From positions 186,001 through 250,000 of the forward strand of contig NZ_JAPEPI010000002.1 in assembly GCF_026340305.1 (NCBI RefSeq): 64,000 nt of DNA, in the 5' to 3' direction. Both the position numbers and the translations under genes were made by a program. Position 1 is the first letter of the stretch; the number at the start of each line of letters is the position of its first letter. Under the pieces are notes generated by a model. It had not been told where the DNA came from. It made no database searches and saw nothing but the letters and a program-made list of their open reading frames with translations. The DNA comes from Streptomyces sp. NBC_01381. Lineage in GTDB: Bacteria > Actinomycetota > Actinomycetes > Streptomycetales > Streptomycetaceae. Below are positions 53,591 through 62,016 of this stretch, in pieces.

Positions 53591-53794
53591 TCACCAGGCT
53601 GCCTGCTGGGTCTTGCCCTCCGAGGGGAGCAGCACCCACAGCGCTATGTAGAGGAGGAACTGCGGTCCGGGCAGCAGGCAGGAGAGTACGAAGATCACGC
53701 GCATCGTCGTCGCCGACGTGCCGAACTTCCTGGCGAGGGCGGCACACACTCCGCCGATCATCCGGCCGTTCGTGGGGCGGGCAAGGGCGGTCAT
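53591..53794 (-). CDS. PspC-domain membrane protein
   Basis: A 67-residue single-helix protein. ALARPTNGRMIGGVCAALARKFGTSATTMRVIFVLSCLLPGPQFLLYIALWVLLP is a complete PspC domain. It probably senses or responds to envelope stress. ATG 53794 has AAGGAG 6 nt upstream; the longer in-frame reading is not needed. The small C-terminal GKTQQAAW tail is polar. Confidence 0.9.
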   Translation of the reverse strand: MTALARPTNGRMIGGVCAALARKFGTSATTMRVIFVLSCLLPGPQFLLYIALWVLLPSEGKTQQAAW

Positions 53795-53891
53795 GGTGGC
53801 TCCTTCGTGAACCGTAGTGATCAGGTATGAGGTCCGGGGGCGTTTCCCCGATGACTCAAAGCTACGTTCACGAAGCGGGCAAAGCGTCGCT

Positions 53892-54440
53892 CTAGGGTGC
53901 GATACCGACCCTGGGAATCGTCGGGGTCGCACCCTGAGAAGCGTCCTCCCGCAGGAGGGCCGCGCGGTCCACCCCATCAGTACGGCGGCGGAGCCTGGCC
54001 CTGACGGCGGGCACCACGGCGAGATGCGCGAGGGCCACTCCCACGGTGTTCAGGAACAGCGAGTCGATGTCGACGACCTGCCCCGGCACCCCGGTCTGCA
54101 GCAGCTCGATGCCCAGCGAGAGCAGCGCCCCCGCCGCGAGCGTGCGGACCAGCGAACCCAGCGGCGACACATGGACCCGCCCGCCGGCCAGCGGAAGCAG
54201 CACGCCGAGCGGCGCGAGCAGCAGCAGGCTGCCACCTATCTGCCGGGCGGCCTGCACGGGACCGAGCGCCAGATCCGCCTTGATGCCGGCGAACGGCTGC
54301 AGATTCGCCGCGCTGACCCAGGGCACGTCCAGTGGACGCAGCGTGAACCATCCGACGAGCAGAAGGTGCGCGACGAGGAGGAATCCTCCCGCCGCGCGGA
54401 AGCGGATGGCGGCCCCGTGGCCGCCCGAGCCTTGACGCAC
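53892..54440 (-). CDS. VanZ-family membrane protein
   Basis: A 182-residue protein with four hydrophobic helices. FLLVAHLLLVGWFTLRPLDVPW is the VanZ opening, NLQPF follows, and LLAPLGVLLPLAGG, LLSLGIELLQTGVPGQVVDIDSLFLNTVG are the conserved core. VanZ-like proteins give low teicoplanin resistance in enterococci; most actinobacterial members are uncharacterised. The C-terminal 30 residues are polar and Arg-rich. The GTG at 54440 abuts a GGGGGA run, so its exact start is uncertain. Confidence 0.9.
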   Translation of the reverse strand: MRQGSGGHGAAIRFRAAGGFLLVAHLLLVGWFTLRPLDVPWVSAANLQPFAGIKADLALGPVQAARQIGGSLLLLAPLGVLLPLAGGRVHVSPLGSLVRTLAAGALLSLGIELLQTGVPGQVVDIDSLFLNTVGVALAHLAVVPAVRARLRRRTDGVDRAALLREDASQGATPTIPRVGIAP

Positions 54441-54583
54441 GTCCCCCTAGACGCGCCGAGCGGCAGGATCGGTTCCGCGTATCTCATCCCGGTACGGGGC
54501 GCTGTCTTGATCGCAGGCGGTGGCTGTCTCAATCGCGGGCGACGTGACACTCCGTGGTCACTGCGGGCGCTCAAGGAGTGCGG

Positions 54584-55183
54584 TCACTTCACCGTTTCCG
54601 CAGGCGGTGCCTCCGTGCCGGGGCGCTGCCTGACGGCCTGCGTGCATTCGTAGCGGCGCAGCGGGGCGTCACCGGGGCCGCCCAGGATCACCGAGCGCTC
54701 GCCGGCCGCCGCCGCGCTGTCCGCGTAGGTGCACACGATCTGCGCGAGGGCGAAGGCCGACAGAGACTCCGGCGGCGTGCTGAACCGCAGCGCGTCGTCC
54801 GGATCGTCGTCGCCGGGACCGCTGACGACCGTGCCGCCGCGTACGTCCGTGGCGAAGCCCGCCTGCTTCTCGGGGTCCGACGGCGGATGCTCCAGCTCGT
54901 CGAGGAGCGCCTGCGCGATGCGTACGCGGTCGGTCGTCGCCTTGTCGGCGGGGATCCGCACCGTGCGGTCGACGGTCACCAGCTGTGCCGCGCACACCAG
55001 GAAGACCTGCACCGGGATGCCGCTCGACTGTGACGCGATGCTCGACCCGGACATCACACACGGCACCCGCGAGGGCCCGGGGCCGAAGTCGGTCGGCACC
55101 TCCGTCGACCGGATGCCGCACCCGGCGAGCGTCGCGGTCAGCGCGGCGGCAAGGAGCGCGGCACGCAGCCGTCGCCGGTTCAT
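54584..55183 (-). CDS. Lipoprotein of the afsQ operon
   Basis: A 199-residue lipoprotein, the third gene of the afsQ1-afsQ2 operon. The start ATG overlaps the afsQ2 stop (ATGA). MNRRRLRAALLAAALTATLAGCGIRSTEVPTDFGPGPSRVPC has lipobox LAGC, and the mature part is of GerMN style (VQVFLVCAAQLVTVDRTV, TTDRVRIAQALLDELEHPP). In S. coelicolor the homologue lies in the same place and is thought to act with AfsQ2 in sensing. Two or three cysteines could pair. The sensor-lipoprotein link is inferred from synteny. Confidence 0.92.
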   Translation of the reverse strand: MNRRRLRAALLAAALTATLAGCGIRSTEVPTDFGPGPSRVPCVMSGSSIASQSSGIPVQVFLVCAAQLVTVDRTVRIPADKATTDRVRIAQALLDELEHPPSDPEKQAGFATDVRGGTVVSGPGDDDPDDALRFSTPPESLSAFALAQIVCTYADSAAAAGERSVILGGPGDAPLRRYECTQAVRQRPGTEAPPAETVK

Positions 55184-56739
55184 CGCTTCTCTCCCTTGCC
55201 CGCGCCGTCCGGTTCTTCCTCCACCAGGGGCCTGGGATCGCGCGGCAGCCACAGCGTGAACACGGCGCCGCCCTTGGGGGAGTTGGCGGCCGTGATCTCA
55301 CCGCCGTGGATGTGCGCGTTCTCCAGGGCGATGGAGAGCCCGAGCCCGCTGCCCTCCGAACGCGGCCTGGACGCACTCGCCTTGTAGAAGCGGTCGAAGA
55401 CATGCGGCAGTACGTCCTCGGGGATGCCCGGGCCCCCGTCGCGCACCGCGATGACCAGCTTCTCGCCCGCGAGCCGCACCGAGACCTTCACCGGGGAGCC
55501 GCCGTGCTTGAGCGCGTTGCCGATGAGGTTCGCCAGGATCACGTCGAGGCGGCGCGGGTCGAGCCGCACCATGATGCCGCGCTCCGCGTCGAGCTCGACC
55601 GCGTCGAGCCAGGCGCGGGCGTCGATGCACGCCGTGATCTGGTCGGCGATGTCGACGTCGTCCAGGACGAGCCGGGCCGTGCCCGCGTCGAAGCGGGTGA
55701 CCTCCATCAGGTTCTCCACCAGGTCGTTGAGCCGGCGGGTCTCGCTGACCACGAGGCGCACCGCGGGCTCGATCATCGGGTCGACCGACCCGGTCTCGGC
55801 GTCCAGCTCCTCTTCGAGGACCTCCGTCACCGCGGTGATCGCGGTCAGCGGCGTACGCAGCTCGTGCGACATGTCGGCGACGAAGCGGCGCGACGCCTCG
55901 TCACGGGCGCTCATGTCGTCGACCTTCTTCTCCAGACTCTCCGCGGTCCGGTTGAACGTCCGTGACAGATCGGCCAGTTCATCCGTGCCCGACACTCTCA
56001 GCCGGGTGTCCAGCTTGCCCTCGCCGAGCCGCCGCGCGGCCACGCCGAGCCGGTGCACCGGCTTGAGCACGGTGGTCGCCGCCGCCTGCGCGAGCAGCGC
56101 GGAACCGATCAGCGCGAGCCCCGTGGCGATGGCGAGCGACCATCCCAGCGAACTCAGGTCCTTCGCCTCCGGCTCAAGGGACTTGAGCATGTAACCGGTG
56201 GGCCCGCCGCCGATGACCTTCGCGCCGCCCACCAGATACGGGGTGCCGTCGTCGACGGTCCGCTGCCAGTACAGGTGGTACGGGCTCTTGTTGCTCGAGG
56301 TGAGCGGCTGTTCCTTGTTCACCGTCACCCGCAGCGACTTGGGCACATCGGCCAGCGTGAAGGCGTCCAGGTCGGAGTAGCCGACGACGGTGTCACCGTC
56401 GCCGTTCTCACCGATCAACAGCACGCTGTAGCGCTGGCTGCTGTTCGCCATCGTCCCGGCGGCCTGCTGCAGTTCGTCCTGCGTCGGATGGGGCGGCAGC
56501 GCCCCCGCGCGGGTCTGCATCTCCTGCTGGAAGTCCTTCAGCGCCGCGTCCTGCGCACGCGTGAGGACCGCCTCGCGGTTGAGCCAGTACGCGATTCCGG
56601 ACGCCGAGACGGCGGCGGTCAGCGCCACCAACCCGAACACCACGACGAGCCGGAGCCGCAGGCTCGTGAAACGCAGCCCTGCCAGTATCGCCTTGCGCGC
56701 CGCGGCCCAACCGCGGAGCTTGTCCTGCGGTTTGGTCAC
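55180..56739 (-). CDS. afsQ2: AfsQ2 sensor histidine kinase
   Basis: A 519-residue membrane kinase. The first helix is LRLVVVFGLVALTAAVSASGIAYWL, an extracytoplasmic domain of about 130 residues follows, then the second helix (LGWSLAIATGLALIGSALLAQAAAT). A HAMP domain (PVHRLGVAARRLGEGKLDTRLRV), the H-box FVADMSHELRTPLTAIT and the catalytic motifs ANLIGNALKHGG, VRDGGPGIPEDVL and GSGLGLSIALENA come next. It starts with GTG overlapping the afsQ1 stop (GTGA). AfsQ1/Q2 controls antibiotics and nitrogen response in S. coelicolor. All catalytic residues are intact. Confidence 0.95.
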   Translation of the reverse strand: MTKPQDKLRGWAAARKAILAGLRFTSLRLRLVVVFGLVALTAAVSASGIAYWLNREAVLTRAQDAALKDFQQEMQTRAGALPPHPTQDELQQAAGTMANSSQRYSVLLIGENGDGDTVVGYSDLDAFTLADVPKSLRVTVNKEQPLTSSNKSPYHLYWQRTVDDGTPYLVGGAKVIGGGPTGYMLKSLEPEAKDLSSLGWSLAIATGLALIGSALLAQAAATTVLKPVHRLGVAARRLGEGKLDTRLRVSGTDELADLSRTFNRTAESLEKKVDDMSARDEASRRFVADMSHELRTPLTAITAVTEVLEEELDAETGSVDPMIEPAVRLVVSETRRLNDLVENLMEVTRFDAGTARLVLDDVDIADQITACIDARAWLDAVELDAERGIMVRLDPRRLDVILANLIGNALKHGGSPVKVSVRLAGEKLVIAVRDGGPGIPEDVLPHVFDRFYKASASRPRSEGSGLGLSIALENAHIHGGEITAANSPKGGAVFTLWLPRDPRPLVEEEPDGAGKGEKR

Positions 56740-57413
56740 TGAGGAGTGTCCAGCCGGTAGCCGACCCCACGCACCGTACGGATCAGTGTCGGCGAGGACG
56801 GGACGTCCTCCACCTTCGCGCGCAGCCGCTGCACACACGCGTCGACGAGCCGGGAGTCACCGAGATAGTCGTGCTCCCACACCAGACGCAGCAACTGCTG
56901 CCGCGACAGGGCCTGTCCGGGCCTGCGGCTCAGCTCCAGGAGCAGCCGCAGCTCGGTCGGCGTGAGCTGCAGATCCTCGCCGTTCTTCGTCACGGTCATC
57001 GCGGCGCGGTCGATGACGAGCGAACCGAACGCCGCCGCGTCATTGGCCTCGCGCTCACCGCGCCGGAGCACCGCACGGATCCGGGCGTCGAGCACCCGTC
57101 CCTGCACGGGTTTCACGACATAGTCGTCGGCGCCGGACTCGAGCCCGACCACCACGTCGATGTCGTCACTGCGCGCGGTAAGCAGGATGATCGGCAACTG
57201 GTCGGTGCGCCGGATGCGACGGCACACCTCGAACCCGTCGATGCCCGGCAGCATCACATCCAGCACGATCAGGTCCGGCCGCTGCTCACTGAGCAGTTTC
57301 AGGCCGTCCTCGCCGGTGGCAGCAGTAGCCACCCGATGCCCTTGGCGGGTGAGCGAAAGCTCAAGGGCTGTACGGATGGCGTCGTCGTCCTCGATCAGCA
57401 ACAGGGAAGGCAC
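56736..57413 (-). CDS. afsQ1: AfsQ1 response regulator
   Basis: A 225-residue OmpR-type regulator, identical in length to S. coelicolor AfsQ1. From GTG 57413 it reads VPSLLLIEDDDAIRTALELSL; the phosphoacceptor is Asp52 in LIVLDVMLPGIDGFEV, with Thr and Lys in LLTARSDD and VVKPVQGR. The winged helix (LTPTELRLLLELSRRPGQALSRQQLLRLVWEHDY) is complete. It controls the divergent sigQ and several antibiotic genes. An ATG at 57422 is an alternative start. The near identity with the S. coelicolor protein, by recollection, makes the assignment firm. Confidence 0.96.
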   Translation of the reverse strand: MPSLLLIEDDDAIRTALELSLTRQGHRVATAATGEDGLKLLSEQRPDLIVLDVMLPGIDGFEVCRRIRRTDQLPIILLTARSDDIDVVVGLESGADDYVVKPVQGRVLDARIRAVLRRGEREANDAAAFGSLVIDRAAMTVTKNGEDLQLTPTELRLLLELSRRPGQALSRQQLLRLVWEHDYLGDSRLVDACVQRLRAKVEDVPSSPTLIRTVRGVGYRLDTPQ

Positions 57414-57595
57414 GGACGTCATTCTGTCCCATGGTGCGGCCACAGTTCGACTGTTGGGAGCCCTCCCACACTTCTCCCCTACACACATGAGGGCTGTTGC
57501 AGGCCTGTGACAGTCGGCGGACACCGTCATGAAGTGCCTCGGGCAGAGTTTTGGTCACACGGAAGAAGCCAGACTCCACCGACGGGGGGCGCGAG
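57414..57595. promoter_or_regulatory. afsQ1-sigQ divergent promoter region
   Basis: 182 bp between the two regulators. I recall the AfsQ1 box as GTNAC-N6-GTNAC. The best match seen is GTGAC at 57507-57511 followed after six bases by CGGAC, a half match, so I mark it only as a candidate. Confidence 0.4.
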
Positions 57596-58363
57596 ATGAA
57601 CACGCTGCACAGCACCAGCTCAAGCGCAGTTGTCACGCGTCTCCACGACGTGGCTCGGACTGCCGAGAGGCACGAGAAGTCCGGTGCCGTGAGCGGGCGG
57701 GGGTGCGCTCGCGGCACCGGGCGTCAGCACACCGCGTTCATGACGGTGGTTGACGTACTCCCGGGCGTAATCGGGGGAACTGACGGGGGAGCTCACGGGG
57801 GAGCCGCGTACAGGGAGGACACGGGGGAACGCACTTCAGCGTCGGAGGCGGAGTTCACCGCCTACGTCCAGGAGCGTCGTGCCTCTCTGTACGCAACCGC
57901 CTACCACCTGACCGGTGACCGTTTCGAGGCCGAGGATCTGCTGCAGAGCGCCCTCTTCTCGACGTACCGGGCCTGGGACAGGATCAGCGACAAGGCCGCG
58001 GTCGGCGGGTACCTCCGCCGCACCATGACCAATCTGCACATCAGCGCGTGGCGCCGCCGCAAGCTGAACGAATACCCGACCGAGGAACTGCCGGAGACGG
58101 CGGGCGACACGGACGCGATGCGGGGCACGGAACTCCGCGCGGTTCTCTGGCAGGCCCTGGCCCGCCTCCCCGAACTGCAGCGGACGATGCTGGTCCTGCG
58201 CTACTACGAGGGCCGCACGGACCCCGAGATCGCGGACATCCTCGACATCAGCGTGGGCACGGTGAAGTCCAGCATCTGGCGCTCCCTGCGCCGGCTGCGC
58301 GAGGACGAGGTCCTCAGCTTCGGCCGTGACCAGGAGGAGTCCTTCGGCGAGTTGGTCGCCTGA
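57596..58363 (+). CDS. sigQ: SigQ, ECF-type sigma factor
   Basis: A 255-residue sigma factor beside afsQ1, matching S. coelicolor SigQ. Region 2: AEFTAYVQERRASLYATAYHLTGDRFEAEDLLQSALFSTYRAWDRI and GGYLRRTMTNLHISAWRRRKLNE. Region 4: LWQALARLPELQRTMLVLRYYEGRTDPEIADILDISVGTVKSSIWRSLRRLRED. The first 80 residues are outside the sigma fold and partly encoded by a G-tract region, so a later start is possible. I use ATG 57596. AfsQ1 is known to act on this promoter, and SigQ opposes AfsQ in antibiotic control. Confidence 0.94.
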   Translation: MNTLHSTSSSAVVTRLHDVARTAERHEKSGAVSGRGCARGTGRQHTAFMTVVDVLPGVIGGTDGGAHGGAAYREDTGERTSASEAEFTAYVQERRASLYATAYHLTGDRFEAEDLLQSALFSTYRAWDRISDKAAVGGYLRRTMTNLHISAWRRRKLNEYPTEELPETAGDTDAMRGTELRAVLWQALARLPELQRTMLVLRYYEGRTDPEIADILDISVGTVKSSIWRSLRRLREDEVLSFGRDQEESFGELVA

Positions 58364-58411
58364 GGATCACGGGGGCCGCCGCTCCTAGGGGGGAAGCGGC
58401 GGGAAGTATCG

Positions 58412-58456
58412 GGGGGACCACGGGGGAAACGGGGTCACGGGGGACCACGGGGGAAA
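58412..58456 (+). repeat. 18-bp direct repeat of G-rich phrase after sigQ
   Basis: GGGGGACCACGGGGGAAA occurs exactly at 58412-58429 and 58439-58456, period 27 bp. Similar ACGGGGGA units lie inside the 5' part of sigQ near 57773-57827. Confidence 0.75.
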
Positions 58457-58460
58457 GAGG

Positions 58461-58506
58461 CAGCAGGACCGGAAGGCCGGGGGGTCTTTCCGGTCCTTCT
58501 GCTTTT
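58461..58506 (+). terminator. Terminator after sigQ
   Basis: CAGCAGGACCGGAA (58461-58474) pairs with 58488-58501 with one mismatch over a 13-nt loop; CTTTTT follows. It separates sigQ from the converging kinase gene. Confidence 0.8.
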
Positions 58507-58511
58507 TGCGC

Positions 58512-59150
58512 CTAAGCCTGCGCGGCTCTGGCCTTCACGCAACGCCCGGCCGCGGCAGCGGCAACCCGCCCCAGCGCCTCGTCCCGCCCGCAGGGATGCG
58601 CCCCAAGCGCACTCTGCCGGGCGACGATCGCCCGCTCGGCCCGCATCAGCCGCCACCCCCTCCGGAGGAGAAACGGCACGGACTTGCGGCCCTCGCGCAG
58701 ATCCCGCAGCAGCCGTCGCCGGAACGTGGTGGACGGCCGCCCCCGCAGACAGATCGCGTCGGCGAGCACGCCGATCTCCCTGCACTGCTCCACGATGTCC
58801 GCCGCGAAGATCCCCTCCGCGATGAACACCGGCGTGCGCTCGATGTCCATCGTGGACTCGCCCGTACGGGAGCTGGTGGAGATGTCGTACACGGGGACGC
58901 TCGTACGTCCCGTACGGCAAAGACGCTCGATGGCGGCGACGGCGGTCTCGCGGTCCCAGGACGCGGGGGAGTCCCAGTCGATGTCGGCGCTGCCCGGCAC
59001 CTGCGGCAGCGTCGGGTCGTCGGCCTCTTTGTAGAAGTCGTCGAGGCACAGCACCGGAAGGCCCGAGCGGGCGGCGAACGACGACTTGCCCGAGCCGGAG
59101 GGGCCGGCGAGCAGCACGACGCGGGTGGGTATCGGGGGATGGGAACTCAC
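58512..59150 (-). CDS. Uridine kinase-like P-loop protein
   Basis: A 212-residue nucleotide kinase of the uridine/phosphoribulokinase type. TRVVLLAGPSGSGKSSFAARSG is the Walker A; VLCLDDFYKEADDPTLPQ is the base/sugar-binding Asp-Asp-Phe-Tyr motif; DIDWDSPASWD follows; FIAEGIFAADIVEQC is the Walker B region. The lid may be the Arg-rich CLRGRPSTTFRRRLLRDLREGRKS. The GTG at 59150 lacks a good ribosome site. It could phosphorylate uridine or a similar nucleoside, but no operator of the CTACGCGCGTAG kind precedes it. Confidence 0.85.
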   Translation of the reverse strand: MSSHPPIPTRVVLLAGPSGSGKSSFAARSGLPVLCLDDFYKEADDPTLPQVPGSADIDWDSPASWDRETAVAAIERLCRTGRTSVPVYDISTSSRTGESTMDIERTPVFIAEGIFAADIVEQCREIGVLADAICLRGRPSTTFRRRLLRDLREGRKSVPFLLRRGWRLMRAERAIVARQSALGAHPCGRDEALGRVAAAAAGRCVKARAAQA

Positions 59151-59276
59151 GAGAAACCAGTGTGCGGCATCGAGCCGCTCAGGCGACCCCACGGGTCGGG
59201 CTTTGGTGCCCGTACCGCACCTCAACTACGCTACGTGCGCACCTAGTTACCCAACGTGGATATGGGCGGTAGACCG

Positions 59277-59663
59277 ATGGCACGAAACTCAGCAGGCCCC
59301 AAGTCCTTCTCGCGCGCCCTGCTGCATGCGGGTGTGACCGTCACTCTCGCGGGGGCGGCGCTCGGGGTCGGCGGCGCGGCGACGGCGAGCGCGGCGCCGG
59401 CTGCCCCGGAGGCCACCGATGATGTGACGGCGGCCGGCGCGGGCCTGCACCAGGCGGTGCGGGGCGGCCTCGGGCCCGCCAAGAACCTGAAGCTGAATCC
59501 GCTGGCCGGTACGGGCGTCGACCCGCTCGACAATGCGGTGGGCGCCGGCGTCGCGGACTTCAAGCCGATCACCACGGCGGCGGCGACGGGGCCGCTGGCC
59601 GGTGGGGCATCGCTCGATGAGTTGCCTCTGGTGGGGCCGGCGACCGGGCTGTTGCCCGGATAG
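59277..59663 (+). CDS. Small secreted protein
   Basis: A 128-residue exported protein. MARNSAGPKSFSRALLHAGVTVTLAGAALGVGGAATASAAPA is a signal peptide with an ASA cleavage site. The mature region, ALa/Gly/Leu/Asp-rich, contains GLGPAKNLKLNPLAGTGVDPLDNAVGAGVADFKP and ends SLDELPLVGPATGLLPG. It has no cysteine. The style and the ending resemble the protein encoded at 53106. Function unknown. A dispersed repeat follows directly after the stop. Confidence 0.8.
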   Translation: MARNSAGPKSFSRALLHAGVTVTLAGAALGVGGAATASAAPAAPEATDDVTAAGAGLHQAVRGGLGPAKNLKLNPLAGTGVDPLDNAVGAGVADFKPITTAAATGPLAGGASLDELPLVGPATGLLPG

Positions 59664-59665
59664 TC

Positions 59666-59740
59666 GCCCCGTAAGGGGCGCGGGGCCGGGACACATGCGG
59701 CTCCGCCGCGTGGGCGCGACCAGCCCCCACCGGCCCGCAG
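59666..59740 (+). repeat. Dispersed GGGGCGCGGGG repeat, variant copy
   Basis: GCCCCGTAAGGGGCGCGGGG starts 3 nt after the stop at 59663, and after a diverged stretch CGCGACCAGCC and GGCCCGCAG follow. It is the most diverged of the three copies in the window. Confidence 0.65.
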
Positions 59741-59750
59741 GCCTACGACG

Positions 59751-61259
59751 TCACTCCCGCGGTGGAACGTCTCGCACCAGCCACGCCACCGCGAATGCCA
59801 CCGCGCCGAGCAGTGCCGTCCCGAGCATCACCCCGTGCAGCCCGCTGGTGACCGCCGTACGCACCGTCTCGCGCACCCCGTCGGGCATCCCCCGGACGGC
59901 TTCGGGCGTCCAGGACGTGCCGCCCTCCGGCATTCCGGCCGAGGTGAGCCGGCTGGAGTAGACCGCGCCGAGCACGGCGACGCCGAGCGAGCCGCCGATC
60001 GTGCGAAGGAGCGTCGCGGTGCCGGTGGCGGCGCCCATGTCGCGCGGCTCGGCGCTGTTGATGGTGATCAGCAGGGTGCTCTGCATCAGGAAGCCCATGC
60101 CCGCGCCGAGCACGAGGGTCAGCGCGGAGGTCACCGCCGTCGGGGTGTCCGCGCCGACCGCGAGGAGCGCGAGGCCGCCGATGGCCGCCAGCGCGCCGCC
60201 GATGACGGTGTAGGCGCGGTAGCCGCCGCCGTTGGACGTGATCCGGCCCAGCAGGAGCTGCGCGCCGAACATGCCCGCCATCAGCGGAAGCAGCAGCATG
60301 CCGCTGGCCGTCGACGATGCGCCGCGGACGAACTGCATGTACTGCGGCAGATAGCTGGACGCCCCGAGCATGGCGCCGCCCACCAGGAAGCAGAGGATCT
60401 GGGCGAGCGTGAAGTTGCGGTCGGCGAAGAGCCGGGGCGGGATGATCGGCTCGGCGGCCCGCCGCTCGACCCGGGCGAACCAGACCAGGGCGCCCGCGCC
60501 GAGCACACCGAGCGCGAGGATCTGCGCCGACGCCCAGCCGTAGGTGGTGCCGCCCCAACTGCCCAGGAGGGTCAGGGCGAGGATGCCCGCGGAGAGCAGC
60601 GCCGCTCCCTTGTAGTCGATCCGGGCCTTGACGCGCTCGGTGCGCAGGCGCAGGCGCAGGGCGATGATGATCAGGGCGATCGCGCCGATGGGCACGTTGA
60701 CGTAGAAGGCCCAGCGCCAGTCGAGCCGGTCGGTGAGGAAGCCGCCGAGCAGCGGTCCGCCGACCAGCGCCACGGGCATCATCGCGCCGATCATCGACTG
60801 TGAGCGGCCGGCCTGTGACGGGGGCAGCATGACGCCGATGATCGAGATGGCGCCGACCATGAGGCCGCCCGCTCCGAGCCCCTGTACGGCGCGGAAGGCG
60901 ATGAGCTGCCCCATGTCCTGGGCGAGTCCGGAGAGCACGGAGCCGGCGAGGAACACCGCGATCGACCAGACGAAGCTGCCCTTGCGCCCGTAGAGGTCGC
61001 CGAGCTTGCCCCAGATGGGGGTGGAGACGGACGCGGTGAGCAGATAGGCCGTCACCACCCAGGAGAGGTGGTCGAGGCCGCCCAGGTCGCCGACGATCGT
61101 GGGCAGGGCGGTGCCCACGATCGTGCCGTCGAGCAGGCCGAGCATCAGGCCGAGCAGCAGCCCGAAGAGGACGAGTTTGGACGGGCCGCCCTCGTCGGCC
61201 GGTTGCGTCGCTCCGTCCGGCGTCGGCGGGATGCTCGTCTCTTCCGTACGTTGACTCAT
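59751..61259 (-). CDS. MFS drug exporter, DHA2 (14-helix) type
   Basis: A 502-residue multidrug exporter of the EmrB/QacA kind. LVLFGLLLGLMLGLLDGTIVGTALPTIVGDLG (motif D1 with LD-x-TIV), LTASVSTPIWGKLGDLYGRKGSF (motif A) and AFRAVQGLGAGGLMVGAI (motif B) are clear, and about fourteen helices fit. GGGGG precedes the ATG at 61259. It is 26 nt after the FMN reductase gene on the same strand and likely in one operon, under the divergent TetR gene. Confidence 0.95.
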   Translation of the reverse strand: MSQRTEETSIPPTPDGATQPADEGGPSKLVLFGLLLGLMLGLLDGTIVGTALPTIVGDLGGLDHLSWVVTAYLLTASVSTPIWGKLGDLYGRKGSFVWSIAVFLAGSVLSGLAQDMGQLIAFRAVQGLGAGGLMVGAISIIGVMLPPSQAGRSQSMIGAMMPVALVGGPLLGGFLTDRLDWRWAFYVNVPIGAIALIIIALRLRLRTERVKARIDYKGAALLSAGILALTLLGSWGGTTYGWASAQILALGVLGAGALVWFARVERRAAEPIIPPRLFADRNFTLAQILCFLVGGAMLGASSYLPQYMQFVRGASSTASGMLLLPLMAGMFGAQLLLGRITSNGGGYRAYTVIGGALAAIGGLALLAVGADTPTAVTSALTLVLGAGMGFLMQSTLLITINSAEPRDMGAATGTATLLRTIGGSLGVAVLGAVYSSRLTSAGMPEGGTSWTPEAVRGMPDGVRETVRTAVTSGLHGVMLGTALLGAVAFAVAWLVRDVPPRE

Positions 61260-61285
61260 GGTTCCCCCAGGGATGTGACGAGAAG

Positions 61286-61885
61286 TCAGGCGGCGTACGG
61301 GCGGGCGGATTTGGCGTCCCGCAGCGCGTGCGCCCACCAGGCGAGCTGGTCGAGCAGGGCCTCGGCGGCGGCGTCCACGGCCGGGTCGTCGACGGTGCCG
61401 TCCTCGCCGAATGCTCCGTACGCGTTGTGGAAGCTGACCGTGTTGCGGATGGTCGTGGCGTTCAACTCGGCCATGACGACGCGGAGTTGCTCGACCGCGC
61501 GCAGGCCGCCGGAGAGGCCGCCGTAGGAGACGAAGGCGACCGGCTTGCCGTGCCACTGCGTGTTGTGCCAGTCGATGGCGTTCTTCAGGGAGGCCGGGAA
61601 GCTGTGGTTGTACTCCGGCGTGACGAAGACGAACGCGTCGGCGGCGTCGAGGCGCGGTGACACCAGGGCGAGCGCCTCCTTGACGCCGGGTGCGAGCGGC
61701 TGTCCGAAGGCGGGCAGGGCGGTGGGCAGCGGGGTCTCGGCGAGGTCGACGACATCGGCCTTCATGTCGTCGCGCCGGTCGAGATGCCCGGTCAGCCACC
61801 GCGTGACGACGGGGGCGAAACGGCCCTCGCGGGTACTGCCGACGACGACGGCGATCTGGAGCGGCCGATCGATGCTGCTGGTCAT
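61286..61885 (-). CDS. NADPH-dependent FMN reductase (NADPH:quinone reductase type)
   Basis: A 199-residue flavodoxin-like enzyme. LQIAVVVGSTREGRFAPVVTRWL is the FMN phosphate loop, VFVTPEYNHSFPASLKNAIDW the substrate side, and GKPVAFVSYGGLSGGLRAVEQLRVV a further signature. It may detoxify quinones or supply reduced flavin. Start ATG 61885 has GGGGGA before it. It diverges from a TetR gene and leads the reductase-exporter operon; four repeated boxes lie in the gap. Confidence 0.94.
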   Translation of the reverse strand: MTSSIDRPLQIAVVVGSTREGRFAPVVTRWLTGHLDRRDDMKADVVDLAETPLPTALPAFGQPLAPGVKEALALVSPRLDAADAFVFVTPEYNHSFPASLKNAIDWHNTQWHGKPVAFVSYGGLSGGLRAVEQLRVVMAELNATTIRNTVSFHNAYGAFGEDGTVDDPAVDAAAEALLDQLAWWAHALRDAKSARPYAA

Positions 61886-61916
61886 GGGGGTCCCCCTGGA
61901 GATGGCGAGTGAATGT

Positions 61917-61986
61917 GTACGGCGTATCTCGATGCGTACAACGTACACGTCGGTGTGTACAGCGTCTACTGAGGGATACGTTGTAC
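61917..61986. promoter_or_regulatory. Four GTACrrCGTAy boxes with a 20-bp period
   Basis: GTACGGCGTAT (61917-61927), GTACAACGTAC (61936-61946), GTACAGCGTCT (61957-61967) and, inverted, ATACGTTGTAC (61976-61986). Spacing is 19, 21 and 19 bp, about two helical turns each. They lie between the reductase and TetR starts. Confidence 0.7.
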
Positions 61987-62016
61987 GCTGAGTGCCCGAC
62001 GGAGAGGAGCCCGGTT

